Below are positions 23,800-32,071 of a DNA stretch of 64,000 nucleotides, piece after piece. The DNA lies in assembly GCF_015351475.1 (NCBI RefSeq), contig NZ_JADKPR010000018.1, forward strand, positions 1-64,000. Direction: 5' to 3'. Made by a program: the position numbers and the translations under genes. The notes under the pieces are model-generated. The model saw nothing but the letters and a program-made list of their open reading frames with translations, did no database searches and had not been told where the DNA came from. This DNA comes from Flavobacterium sp. HJJ. Lineage in GTDB: Bacteria > Bacteroidota > Bacteroidia > Flavobacteriales > Flavobacteriaceae. Position 1 is the stretch's first letter. Every line of letters starts with the position of its first letter.

Positions 23800-25683
23800 T
23801 TATTTTTTCTCTTTCTCTATTTTTGATGTGTATTCTTCCATTTGTTTGTCAAAAACTTTCATTTTCTCATTGAAAACTTCCATTTCTTTATTGAAAGGTT
23901 CCATTTGTTTGTCAAATTCTGCCATTTGTTTATCGAAGGCTTCCATTTGCGGTTCGATTTTTTTCATTTTGGCGTCAAATTCATCCATTTGTTTTTCAAA
24001 TTCTTTCCATGCTTTTTTGTCACCATGAATAGGATCACCTTTTGGAGCTCTTGGTGCTTTTGGCATTACCGGAGGAACAGGATGTTTAAATTTCATGACT
24101 GGGGGAGTAGGAGGGGCAGGGGGAACTGGCATATTTTTTTCTTGATAATACGTTCCGTTTTTTGTGGTAATCCTCATTCCTTTTTTTCCAAAATTATTAG
24201 TGACATCTATTCTGTCAATAGAACCTTGATCTAATTGATCTAATTCATTTTGAGAGACTTTTTTTCCATTGATGTAAATCTCATCCATGTCACCAATTTT
24301 GTGATAGTCTTTTGTAATTATTCGGATCTCTTTTTTTTCATCGTTTTTGATGACATTTACGGTAGCTATTTCATTTGGATCTAACTCATCCATTGCAGTT
24401 TTTTCTGATTTTTTCTCATTAATATAAATTTGAGTGTCGGCTGGAATTGGTGCATTAGGAGCCACAATTTTACTTGTTGAAACTACTTTGTCTATTGATT
24501 TATCGTCTTCTTCAATAAAATTGATATTTAATTTTCCGTTTGAATCTTTGGTTATAACTATTCCAAATGGTTTGATAGCTTCGGAACTGTTTACATTTCT
24601 GTTATTTGAAATTTCATTACCTTTTTTTAATTCAACAGTTATTGCTGTCAGTTCATTGTCAGCATTTCTTTTTGTGTTCGAAAAAAGAACGCTTACACCG
24701 TAATTTTTGGAGATTGTTGCGGCTTTTTCTTTTAATTCGGCTTCAGTTGTGTTTTTGGTGATTTTATAAACATCAACATCCTCGGAGGCTGCTTGCGCTG
24801 CTTTTGGGTTCACATTTTTCTCCTTTGCAATAACTTCCATTTGGAATAAAAACACAAAGGCAATTAAAGCCGGAAGTATAAGTACGTACTTCCAGGAATT
24901 CGATTTTTTTGATTGATTTTTGTTTAACATAACGATTCGTTTTTTGATTAATGATTGATAAAAATGATTGGTAAGCACAACACCATTTTCATGGGCTGTT
25001 ATTTTTAAAAGCGTCAATTGATACGCTTTTTTGTCGGAAATATTTTTAGAAGCTTCGCAGTCAGCGATGAATTCCAAGTTTTGCAGAATGGCTTTTTTGT
25101 ACAGCCACATAAAAGGATTGAACCAAAACAGAATGCAGAAGAAACGCGTGATTAAAACGTCTATCGTGTGGTACTGCTCACTATGTACTTTTTCGTGTTC
25201 CAGAATACTTTCCATTTCGGCTTTGCTGTACAGTGATGAGTTGTAAACAATGGTATTGAAGTAGGAAAATGGAGCAATATTTTCTTTTAGGTCAATGAAT
25301 TTATGGTCTGCCTGCTTATGGGGAGTTTTACCTTTTAAAACACGATTTAGGTTATAAAAGTCCAATGCAAACTGAACTAGAAACAATGCTATTCCAATTA
25401 TATAAGCAATTGCGAGAACGAGATACCAGTTGATTTCAAAACTTTCTTTCTGAGCCGGTCTTATTGGAAGTCTGGTCCAATCAAAATTGGCAGGCGTTGG
25501 CTCAACCCAGACAATAGTGGTGAAAACTATCCACGGCAAAATTAACGACGTGAACAATCCTGCCAAAAGATACCAGCGGTTTGCTGTAAAAAAAGTCTCT
25601 TTTCGCAGCAACAGATAATAAGCGATATAAAATAATGCTATCAGCCCGCTTGATTTTACAATATATAGGAATAGTGTTTCCAT
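23800..25683 (-). CDS. BlaR1-like M56 family membrane metallopeptidase
   Basis: A 627-residue sensor-protease type protein. The N-terminal membrane domain (hydrophobic segments about 8-26, 38-60, 86-110 and about 270-288) carries the zinc motif HEKVH (163-167) with more acidic residues downstream. The periplasmic part holds two plug-like repeats (YINEKKSEKTAMDELDPNEIATVNVI and YINGKKVSQNELDQLDQGSIDRIDV). The tail has a Pro-rich stretch and a chain of seven-residue units of FDKQMxx type. Partnered with BlaI, it would cleave or trigger loss of the repressor in response to an envelope signal. It lies 4 bp after blaI. No beta-lactamase gene is adjacent, so the target may be distant. Confidence 0.88.
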   Translation of the reverse strand: METLFLYIVKSSGLIALFYIAYYLLLRKETFFTANRWYLLAGLFTSLILPWIVFTTIVWVEPTPANFDWTRLPIRPAQKESFEINWYLVLAIAYIIGIALFLVQFALDFYNLNRVLKGKTPHKQADHKFIDLKENIAPFSYFNTIVYNSSLYSKAEMESILEHEKVHSEQYHTIDVLITRFFCILFWFNPFMWLYKKAILQNLEFIADCEASKNISDKKAYQLTLLKITAHENGVVLTNHFYQSLIKKRIVMLNKNQSKKSNSWKYVLILPALIAFVFLFQMEVIAKEKNVNPKAAQAASEDVDVYKITKNTTEAELKEKAATISKNYGVSVLFSNTKRNADNELTAITVELKKGNEISNNRNVNSSEAIKPFGIVITKDSNGKLNINFIEEDDKSIDKVVSTSKIVAPNAPIPADTQIYINEKKSEKTAMDELDPNEIATVNVIKNDEKKEIRIITKDYHKIGDMDEIYINGKKVSQNELDQLDQGSIDRIDVTNNFGKKGMRITTKNGTYYQEKNMPVPPAPPTPPVMKFKHPVPPVMPKAPRAPKGDPIHGDKKAWKEFEKQMDEFDAKMKKIEPQMEAFDKQMAEFDKQMEPFNKEMEVFNEKMKVFDKQMEEYTSKIEKEKK

Positions 25684-25687
25684 AGGG

Positions 25688-26047
25688 TTATTGTTTTTGC
25701 TCGATCATAGATAGGATTTCTCGTAATTCGGCTGCCGAGATTTTCTCTTCTTTAGCAAAAAAGGAGACCATGTTTTTGTAAGAGCTGTTAAAATAATTAT
25801 CGATTGCCGTACTCATAAAGCCTTTGCGGTAATCCTCAAGGCTTACAATTGGGAAATATTGATGGGTATTTCCAAAGGCATTGTGATTGACATATCCTTT
25901 TTCTTCCAGATTACGGATTATCGTAGACAGCGTATTGTAATGAGGCTGATCTTCGGTGATTTCGGCCATTACTTCTTTTACAAAAGCTTTTTTGAGCTTC
26001 CATAAAATATGCATGATTTCTTCTTCTTTGTTCGTTAATTTTTGCAT
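25688..26047 (-). CDS. BlaI/MecI/CopY family repressor
   Basis: A 119-residue winged-helix repressor: TNKEEEIMHILWKLKKAFVKEVMAEI and YNTLSTIIRNLEEKGYVNHNAFGNTHQYFPIVSLEDYRKGF are the family core, with a C-terminal dimerisation helix. It pairs with the M56 protease gene 4 bp downstream. A strong dyad 28-62 bp upstream of the start is a likely self-operator. It should repress its own operon and perhaps others until the membrane partner signals. Confidence 0.92.
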   Translation of the reverse strand: MQKLTNKEEEIMHILWKLKKAFVKEVMAEITEDQPHYNTLSTIIRNLEEKGYVNHNAFGNTHQYFPIVSLEDYRKGFMSTAIDNYFNSSYKNMVSFFAKEEKISAAELREILSMIEQKQ

Positions 26048-26074
26048 GATGATTTAATTTGAAGCAAACATACA

Positions 26075-26109
26075 ACTATATTTGTAGTTAACAAACTATA
26101 AATATAGTT
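26075..26109. promoter_or_regulatory. BlaI-type operator (large inverted repeat)
   Basis: ACTATATTTGTAGTT and AACTATAAATATAGT are near-perfect reverse complements around AACA, and each half is itself a small ACTA/TAGT dyad. The site lies just upstream of the BlaI start codon, as expected for an autoregulatory operator. Confidence 0.7.
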
Positions 26110-26425
26110 ATTTAACTAAAATTTTAGTTTTTTGTTGTTTTTACAGGAATCACGTTGATTATCGACAGAAAATTAGAATAATTTAAATTACCGAACTGTG
26201 TTTCAAAAAATATCTTTAGAAGTAGAACTGCTGTTTTTTTGCGTGAGGGGATAGAAGTCAATGCCAGTATATTAAAAGGTTTTTGATTTCAGATTTTTAT
26301 GCTGATGAAATAGAAAGGCTGCTATTTTTCAAGAACTCATACATCTAAAATCAAAAATCGTTAATCAGAAATCTTCAATCAAATCATCGTTTAATCCTTA
26401 ACTTAATGAGTTCATGCTCTGATAA
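26110..26425. other. intergenic, nothing recognised
   Basis: About 315 bp of AT-rich sequence lie between the BlaI operator and the end of the MFS gene. There is no convincing reading frame or RNA structure. It contains short echoes of ATCAAAAATCGTTAATCAGAAAT type that recur among Flavobacterium intergenic regions. Confidence 0.4.
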
Positions 26426-27643
26426 TTATTTTTTTTCGCTGCGTATCATTTTATTGAGCCAAAAACAGCAAAGTAACGATAGCGCTCCCAAGGTTCCCAT
26501 TACAAACCAATTGACTTGGTAGTCGTAATGCGCAATGATTTCCAGACCCGTTTTGGAACTGACAATATGTGCCAGACTGAAACTCATGGTATAATAACCC
26601 ATATATTTTCCTTCCTGGCCTTTTGGCGCGCGGTTGAGGGCAACTGCATTGACAAATGGAAACGAAAATATTTCTCCAAACGTGAGCAGGATGATGCTGA
26701 TTATCAAAATGCTAACCCAAGAATCGAGCAGCAAAATGTAATAGCCAAGAGTAATGAATAAAGAACCTATTGCAATGCTTTTGATTTTATTAGTTTTTCT
26801 TCTTTCCAGGGTACTTACGATGGGCATTTCTAATAGAAAAACTAATAATCCGTTGATGGAAAGCAGTATTCCGGTCTGAAATTCGGTCAGTCCGAATTTT
26901 TCATTGTGATACAATGGCAAAGTCGAGAATATTTGAAGGAAAACCATAAAGGTTACAAAGCTGATAAAGAGCAGTAACCAAAAAGGCTTGTCTTTAAAAA
27001 TTGATTTTGGTGTGCTTGTTACTACATTATCTTCAGCAATTGCTGGGATTTTCTTTTTCTCTTTGATACAGAAAGCAAATATCAATATAGCAATTATACA
27101 CGTACTTCCGTCAACCCAAAACAGCCCTTGATAACCCATTCCGATGATAATCAATCCTCCTAAAGCAGGACCGGCCGTAAATCCGAGATTCACCGCCAAA
27201 CGTACTAAAGAAAGTGCACGAACCCGGTTTTCGGGTTTTGCATATACGCTTAGTGATACAAACATTGCAGGGCGAAACATATCAGAAATTGCCATAATAA
27301 TAAACATCCCAAAGCATAATCCCCAGAACGTTGTGATGTATTGCAGCAGAATAAATAAAATTCCACTAGTAAAAAGGCTGAAAATCATTATTTTATAAAA
27401 ACCAATTTTATCACTCAATTTACCCCCGATCCAAGAACCCAGCATAGAACCCAAACCAAATGCGACCATTATCCAGCCCACTTCACCATAAGTGAAATTC
27501 AAATCTTCTTTCAAATATTTGGATAAAAAAGGCAGCACCATAGTACCGGCTCTATTGATAAAAGTGATTAACGTCAGTATCCAGACTTCGCGCGAGAAGC
27601 CTTTGAAATTATTGACATATCGGCCTAAAGCAGTTTTTAGCAT
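26426..27643 (-). CDS. MFS transporter (multidrug-type exporter)
   Basis: A 405-residue permease with about twelve transmembrane helices in two halves joined by a basic loop near 200-215. The early loop GSWIGGKLSDKIGFYKIMI is the classic MFS motif A (GxLxDxxGxxxx). FTAGPALGGLIIIGMGYQGLFWVDG is like motif C of drug/proton antiporters, so export is likelier than uptake. The substrate is unknown. It is a single gene on the minus strand. Confidence 0.85.
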   Translation of the reverse strand: MLKTALGRYVNNFKGFSREVWILTLITFINRAGTMVLPFLSKYLKEDLNFTYGEVGWIMVAFGLGSMLGSWIGGKLSDKIGFYKIMIFSLFTSGILFILLQYITTFWGLCFGMFIIMAISDMFRPAMFVSLSVYAKPENRVRALSLVRLAVNLGFTAGPALGGLIIIGMGYQGLFWVDGSTCIIAILIFAFCIKEKKKIPAIAEDNVVTSTPKSIFKDKPFWLLLFISFVTFMVFLQIFSTLPLYHNEKFGLTEFQTGILLSINGLLVFLLEMPIVSTLERRKTNKIKSIAIGSLFITLGYYILLLDSWVSILIISIILLTFGEIFSFPFVNAVALNRAPKGQEGKYMGYYTMSFSLAHIVSSKTGLEIIAHYDYQVNWFVMGTLGALSLLCCFWLNKMIRSEKK

Positions 27644-27970
27644 CTTAAAATTTGAGTTTTTTCAAAGATAAACCTTATATAATTAACCGCAAAGAGCACA
27701 ATGTAGATCATCTGACTTTGTATTTATTCCGGTTCATTCGCACGGCATTCGCTTTTAAAAGTTTCTGACATGAATTACACTAATTTGCACGAATTAAGAT
27801 TACTATTTAAATACACAAAATATTCGAAACTGTATAAATTTGTAAAATTTGGTTTCAATTTTGAGAAGAATTAGTGTTTATCTTTTTTTAAGTGCAACTG
27901 TCGTGGTTCGTTTGTGCTTAATTTTTTTAGGTATATTATTTTAAACTATTTTTGTCTAAAATTTTAAATT
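27644..27970. other. intergenic with dispersed-repeat fragments
   Basis: The gap holds AACCGCAAAGAGCACAATG and GACATGAATTACACTAATTT followed by GCACGAATT, which are typical Flavobacteriaceae intergenic repeat words (from memory), and a partial inverse (GAATTAGTGTTTATC) further on. A TAnnTTTG-like box (TATTTTTG, about 27948) lies shortly before the DUF1684 gene. Confidence 0.4.
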
Positions 27971-28573
27971 ATGAGAGCAGTATTGACTTTGGTGTTATTG
28001 GCAATGTGTACTTTTGGTTTTGGCCAAGAAAAATTTGACATGATGGCTGTCCAGAAATTTCAGAAAGAACTAAATACCGAATATGCTGATGCAAAGACAA
28101 GTCCATTGAATACTGAGGATTTGGCAAAATTCAAGTCCTTGGATTTTTATCCAATAAATGAAAAAGCTTTTGTAGTCGCTAAATTTATCCGTACCAAAGA
28201 CGAAAAACCTTTTAAAATGCCTGCTTCCGGTTCAATAAAACAGATTTATGTGAAATACGGCGAAGCTCATTTTGTAATGGACGGAAAAGAACTGAAACTG
28301 AATATTTACCGCAATATTGAACTTTCTAAAAGAGAAGAATACAAAGACCACCTGTTTTTACCTTTTTCCGATTTGACTTCAGGTAAAGAGAGTTACATAG
28401 GCGGGAAATACATTGATTTGAAAATTCCGGCAGGAAATACAATAGTGATCGATTTTAATCTTTCGTACAACCCGTATTGTGCTTACAGTCACAATTATTC
28501 CTGTCCAAAAGTCCCGCTTGAAAACGATTTGGCTATCGAAATAAAAGCTGGTGTAAAAAAGTTTCACAATTAA
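27971..28573 (+). CDS. exported DUF1684 protein
   Basis: A 200-residue protein with a signal peptide (AVLTLVLLAMCTFGFGQ). The C-terminal half ends LSYNPYCAYSHNYSCPKVPLENDLAIEIKAGVKKF, matching the DUF1684 signature NPYCAYxxxYSCPxxPxxNxLxxxIxAGxK. Two Cys near the end may pair. The function is not established. Its TAA overlaps the ATG of the TatD gene by one base (TAATG), so the two are translationally coupled. Confidence 0.85.
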   Translation: MRAVLTLVLLAMCTFGFGQEKFDMMAVQKFQKELNTEYADAKTSPLNTEDLAKFKSLDFYPINEKAFVVAKFIRTKDEKPFKMPASGSIKQIYVKYGEAHFVMDGKELKLNIYRNIELSKREEYKDHLFLPFSDLTSGKESYIGGKYIDLKIPAGNTIVIDFNLSYNPYCAYSHNYSCPKVPLENDLAIEIKAGVKKFHN

Positions 28574-29214
28574 TGGAGTTTTTTAATCTCCATACACACA
28601 AATTCACAAACCAAAATTCGGTTCTGGAACTCGTGAACCAATATCCGCAGGAATTTGATGCTTCGATTCCATGTTATTCCATTGGAATTCATCCTTGGTA
28701 TATCAGTCAGGAAAGATTAAAGACTGATTTGGAGCTGGTTGAAAGTAAATTGGGAGATTTAAATTGTCTCGCAGTTGGCGAATGCGGATTAGACAAACGA
28801 ATCGATAAACCTTTGGATTTACAGCAAATGGTTTTTGAAAAGCAGCTGCTCTTGGCACAAAAAATTAATAAGCCGGTTGTGATTCATTGTGTGGCCGCTT
28901 TTCAGGAAATAATTGCCATAAAGAAAAAAATGAGAATTACCGTTCCAATGATAATTCACGGTTTCTCAAAAAATGAACAAGTTGCCAAGGAACTTATCGA
29001 TAACGGATTTTATCTTTCGTTTGGAAAGTTTTTATTGCAAAATCCAAAACTCGAAACTGTTTTTCAAAGTATTCCCAATGACCGTTTTTTTCTGGAAACT
29101 GATACAGTGGAGCAAGGAATCGAAGAAGTATATTCTTTGGCCTCCCGATATAAAAATTGGACTTTGGATGAGCTTAAACAACAAATAAACAGTACTTTTG
29201 CAGCGGTTTTTTAG
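28573..29214 (+). CDS. TatD family metal-dependent hydrolase
   Basis: A 213-residue TIM-barrel hydrolase shorter than E. coli TatD (about 260). Metal-site landmarks: HTHKF near the start, SIGIHPWY, GECGLDKRID (the Glu ligand), VIHCVAAF, IIHGFSKN and the late LETDTVE. It may act as a DNase or a related phosphoesterase. It is coupled to the upstream DUF1684 gene by a one-base overlap and followed by tcdA. Confidence 0.85.
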   Translation: MEFFNLHTHKFTNQNSVLELVNQYPQEFDASIPCYSIGIHPWYISQERLKTDLELVESKLGDLNCLAVGECGLDKRIDKPLDLQQMVFEKQLLLAQKINKPVVIHCVAAFQEIIAIKKKMRITVPMIIHGFSKNEQVAKELIDNGFYLSFGKFLLQNPKLETVFQSIPNDRFFLETDTVEQGIEEVYSLASRYKNWTLDELKQQINSTFAAVF

Positions 29215-29328
29215 ATATTATAGTTTTTGGTTTATAGTTGTTGAATATTATTTTAAACAATTAAATAAACAAAGTGCAGAAATCAATAAACCACAAAGAA
29301 TAAACTAAGAATAATTAAACAAAAAAAT

Positions 29329-30048
29329 ATGGCAGAGTGGACAGAAAGAGCCGAACTATTATTTAAAAAAGAAGGATTACACAATTTAAAAAATGCACAC
29401 GTTTTAGTCGTAGGACTTGGCGGAGTGGGATCTTTTGCTGCTGAATTTTTGGCAAGGGCAGGAGTAGGGACGATGACTATTGTAGACGGAGATGTGGTGG
29501 ATATTACCAATATAAACAGACAATTACCAGCTTTGCATTCTACTGTGGGACAGCCAAAAGTAGATGTTGTAGGCGACCGATTAATGGATATAAATCCAGA
29601 GTTGAATTTAATTCGAGTGAAAGAATTTCTTTCTCCTGAGCGTGCTTACGAGATTGTGACCAAAGAGTATGATTATGCTTTGGACTGTATTGATAGTATC
29701 ACTCCAAAACTCAATCTGATTGTGGGGGCAAAGAAAAAAGGCGTGAAAATTGTTTCAAACATGGGTGCCGGAGGGAAAATGATCGCAAATAAAGTAGTTG
29801 TGAAAGACATTGGCAAAACGGATGTATGTCCGCTGGCAAAAGTGGTTCGTAAGCGTCTCAAAAAAATGGGTGTGAGCAAAGGAGTAAAAGCCGTTTTTTC
29901 TCTTGAAAAGCCAGATGAAAGCAGTGTAAAAAGAACAGATGGAACCAATTTTAAAAAATCTTTTTACGGAACCAACAGCTATATGCCGGGATTATTTGGC
30001 CTGCACGCAGCCGAAACTGTGATCAGACATTTGCTTAAAAAAGAATAA
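29329..30048 (+). CDS. tcdA: tRNA threonylcarbamoyladenosine dehydratase
   Basis: A 239-residue E1-like enzyme of the ThiF/MoeB superfamily. It carries the nucleotide-binding loop VLVVGLGGVGSFAAEFLARAGVG, the IVDGDVVDITNINRQ segment and a catalytic-type Cys (DVCPLAKVVRKRLKKMGV). It makes the cyclic form of t6A at position 37 of ANN-reading tRNAs using ATP. Length and motifs fit TcdA (CsdL) rather than MoeB, which has longer tails. It follows the TatD gene after 114 bp and precedes a HAD gene by 10 bp. Confidence 0.92.
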   Translation: MAEWTERAELLFKKEGLHNLKNAHVLVVGLGGVGSFAAEFLARAGVGTMTIVDGDVVDITNINRQLPALHSTVGQPKVDVVGDRLMDINPELNLIRVKEFLSPERAYEIVTKEYDYALDCIDSITPKLNLIVGAKKKGVKIVSNMGAGGKMIANKVVVKDIGKTDVCPLAKVVRKRLKKMGVSKGVKAVFSLEKPDESSVKRTDGTNFKKSFYGTNSYMPGLFGLHAAETVIRHLLKKE

Positions 30049-30058
30049 ACAGTTTTTT

Positions 30059-30712
30059 ATGATACAAACAGTAATTTTTGATATGGATGGCGTAATTGTA
30101 GATACCGAACTGGTGCACCGTTATGCTTATTACAAACAATTTGGAGAACTTGGGATTGAAGTTCCAGAGGAGATGTACACTTCATTTACAGGGCTGTCAA
30201 CCCGCAATACTTTTCAGAAATTAAAAGATCATTATCAGTTAGAACAGGAAGTTGAAGATTTGATTTTGAGAAAGAGATCTATTTTTAATGATGCTTTCGA
30301 CAGTAAAGAAGATTTAGCTTTGCTGGATGGTGTAGAAGATTTAATTAAAGATTTTTATCAAAACGGAATGCAGCTTATTGTGGCTTCATCGGCATCAAAG
30401 GTAACTATAGACAGGGTTTTTAAACGTTTTAATCTGCACCAGTATTTTACGCATATTGTAAGCGGAGAAGATTTTCCAAATTCCAAACCGCATCCTGCAA
30501 TTTTCCTGCACGCAGCTTCTTTGTCAACTGCTCCAAAAGAAAACTGCATAGTTATTGAAGACAGTACTAATGGAGTAAAAGCGGCAAAAGCTGCCGATAT
30601 TTTTTGCGTTGGTTACAATAGCTTTCATTCTAAAGACCAGGATTTAACTTTGGCAGACGTAGTAGTAAACCATTTTGATGAGCTGAATTTTGAGATAGTT
30701 TCAAACTATTGA
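30059..30712 (+). CDS. HAD-IA hydrolase, beta-phosphoglucomutase-like
   Basis: A 217-residue HAD enzyme: motif I VIFDMDGVIVDTE, motif II LIVASSAS, motif III Lys in FPNSKPHP, and motif IV VIEDSTNGVKAAKAA. The alpha-helical cap between residues 16 and 90 is class IA. Members act as sugar-phosphate phosphatases or beta-phosphoglucomutases. The gene starts 10 bp after tcdA. Its 3' end overlaps the tail of a decayed minus-strand gene. Confidence 0.88.
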   Translation: MIQTVIFDMDGVIVDTELVHRYAYYKQFGELGIEVPEEMYTSFTGLSTRNTFQKLKDHYQLEQEVEDLILRKRSIFNDAFDSKEDLALLDGVEDLIKDFYQNGMQLIVASSASKVTIDRVFKRFNLHQYFTHIVSGEDFPNSKPHPAIFLHAASLSTAPKENCIVIEDSTNGVKAAKAADIFCVGYNSFHSKDQDLTLADVVVNHFDELNFEIVSNY

Positions 30713-30956
30713 TTCCATTTCGTTTAATCTGAAGAGCAAGCGAGTTTTTATTCTGTGCTTTTTGAATTAAAAAAGTAACAATAGTTGTTCCTGTATTGAT
30801 GATGAGCTGCCAAGTTTCACTATAATCAAAAACAGGACCGGTAAGCCCCAAATCAATACAGTCAAAAAATACTGCTGTGCTTCCCATTGCTTTTGATGCT
30901 TCAGTGGCAAATGAATCAAATTTACTGATAACCGGATTTGTTTTATGTTTTTTCAA
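30713..30956 (-). pseudogene. decayed low-affinity iron permease family gene (PF04120-like)
   Basis: A minus-strand frame starting at 30956 reads KFDSFATEASKAMGST, then TGPVFDYSETWQLIINTGTT, IVTFLIQKAQNKNSLALQIK. This matches the family line FASxATKATGSxxAF...TGPxFxYSxTWQLxINTGTTIVTFLMVFLIQxxQNxDSxAxxxKL. Compared with it, residues are missing in the first membrane segment (FFDCIDLGL in place of a longer hydrophobic run) and the second (MVF lost before LIQKAQ), and the C-terminal part after LQIK is gone. The open frame runs on to 30630 but only as a shadow of the HAD gene. It is probably a broken gene. Confidence 0.72.
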
Positions 30957-31122
30957 AAGCTTATAAAATTCTTATATTTTGAAATTTTACCTGCATTATT
31001 TTTGGCTTGGATTAAGTTTAATTTTTGATAAAACTGCAATGAAATGGTTTTTGAATTAAGGAAATATTAACATCATTGATTTCTCGAATTTGTAAATTTG
31101 AAAAAAAACAAAAAAAACACAT

Positions 31123-31968
31123 ATGAAAAAGATTCTTATTGCTTTCGCTTTTATAGCAGCGCCATTAATAGCTGGGGCTCAGTTAAAAACGCCTCAAGCC
31201 AGTCCAAAAGCTACGGTTTTTCAAACTGTTGGGCTGACAGATGTAGAAATTGTGTATTGCAGACCTGCAGCCAGAGGCAGAGCTGTTTTTGGTAATCTGG
31301 TTCCTTTTGGAAAAGTCTGGAGAACTGGAGCTAATGAAAATACTACAATCTCTTTTAGTGAAGATGTTGTAATTGATGGTAAAACATTACCAAAAGGGAA
31401 ATATGCTTTGTATACTATTCCAAAAATTGAAAGCTGGGAAGTGATTTTCTATTCAACCACAAACAATTGGGGAAATCCTGAAGTATGGAATGAAGCGAAT
31501 GTTGTATTGAGAACAACTGTAAAGGAAGAAGCATTATCAAAACCAGTTGAATCTTTCACAATAGGCATTGGAAATATAACTGCTGATGCAGCTGATTTAG
31601 ACATGGCTTGGGAAAATTCGTCAGTTTCAATGAAATTTATTGTTCCTACGCAAAAGGAAGTGTTGGCAAATATCGAAAAAGTATTAGCAGGCCCAACATC
31701 TGCTGATTATTTTTCGGCGGCTCAGTATCTTTATCAATCTAATGGTGATAATGCAAAAGCATCAGCTTACATGGACAAGGCGATGGAAATGAGTACGGAG
31801 AAACCTTATTGGTACACTCGTCTAAAATCATTAATTCAAGCTAGAGCTGGTGATAAAAAGGGAGCAATTGAAACTGCAAATCTTTCACTTACAGCTGCAG
31901 AAACGGCCAAGAATCAGGATTATGTAAAAATGAACAGAGAAAGTATTGCTGAGTGGAGTAAAAAGTAA
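31123..31968 (+). CDS. exported DUF2911 protein with TPR-like tail
   Basis: A 281-residue protein with a signal peptide (MKKILIAFAFIAAPLIAGAQ). Residues about 25-180 are a DUF2911 domain: SPKATVFQTVGLTDVEIVYCRPAARGR, FGKVWRTGANENTTISFSEDVVIDGKTLPKGKYALYTIP and WGNPEVW are all family landmarks. The tail (about 190-281) is helical with TPR-like repeats (SAAQYLYQSNGDNAKASAYMDKAMEM). The function is unknown. It ends 36 bp before a strong terminator shared with the convergent symporter gene. Confidence 0.88.
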   Translation: MKKILIAFAFIAAPLIAGAQLKTPQASPKATVFQTVGLTDVEIVYCRPAARGRAVFGNLVPFGKVWRTGANENTTISFSEDVVIDGKTLPKGKYALYTIPKIESWEVIFYSTTNNWGNPEVWNEANVVLRTTVKEEALSKPVESFTIGIGNITADAADLDMAWENSSVSMKFIVPTQKEVLANIEKVLAGPTSADYFSAAQYLYQSNGDNAKASAYMDKAMEMSTEKPYWYTRLKSLIQARAGDKKGAIETANLSLTAAETAKNQDYVKMNRESIAEWSKK

Positions 31969-32003
31969 ATGCGGATTAGTAAAACCGGATTGTCTTTTTA
32001 AAC

Positions 32004-32050
32004 AAAAAAATCCTGATTCATAAATAAATGTGAATCAGGATTTTTTTTAA
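32004..32050. terminator. bidirectional terminator
   Basis: AAAATCCTGATTCA and TGAATCAGGATTTT form a long perfect stem flanked by A and T runs. It sits between the convergent DUF2911 and symporter genes and can end both. Confidence 0.88.
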
Positions 32051-32071
32051 TCATTACAGTATATATGATTT

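Noticed and set aside
30630..30712. Treating the whole minus-strand frame 30630-30956 as an intact 108-residue gene
   Set aside because: The last 27 codons are only the antisense of the HAD gene end; homology to the iron permease family stops near 30713 and the membrane segments are damaged.
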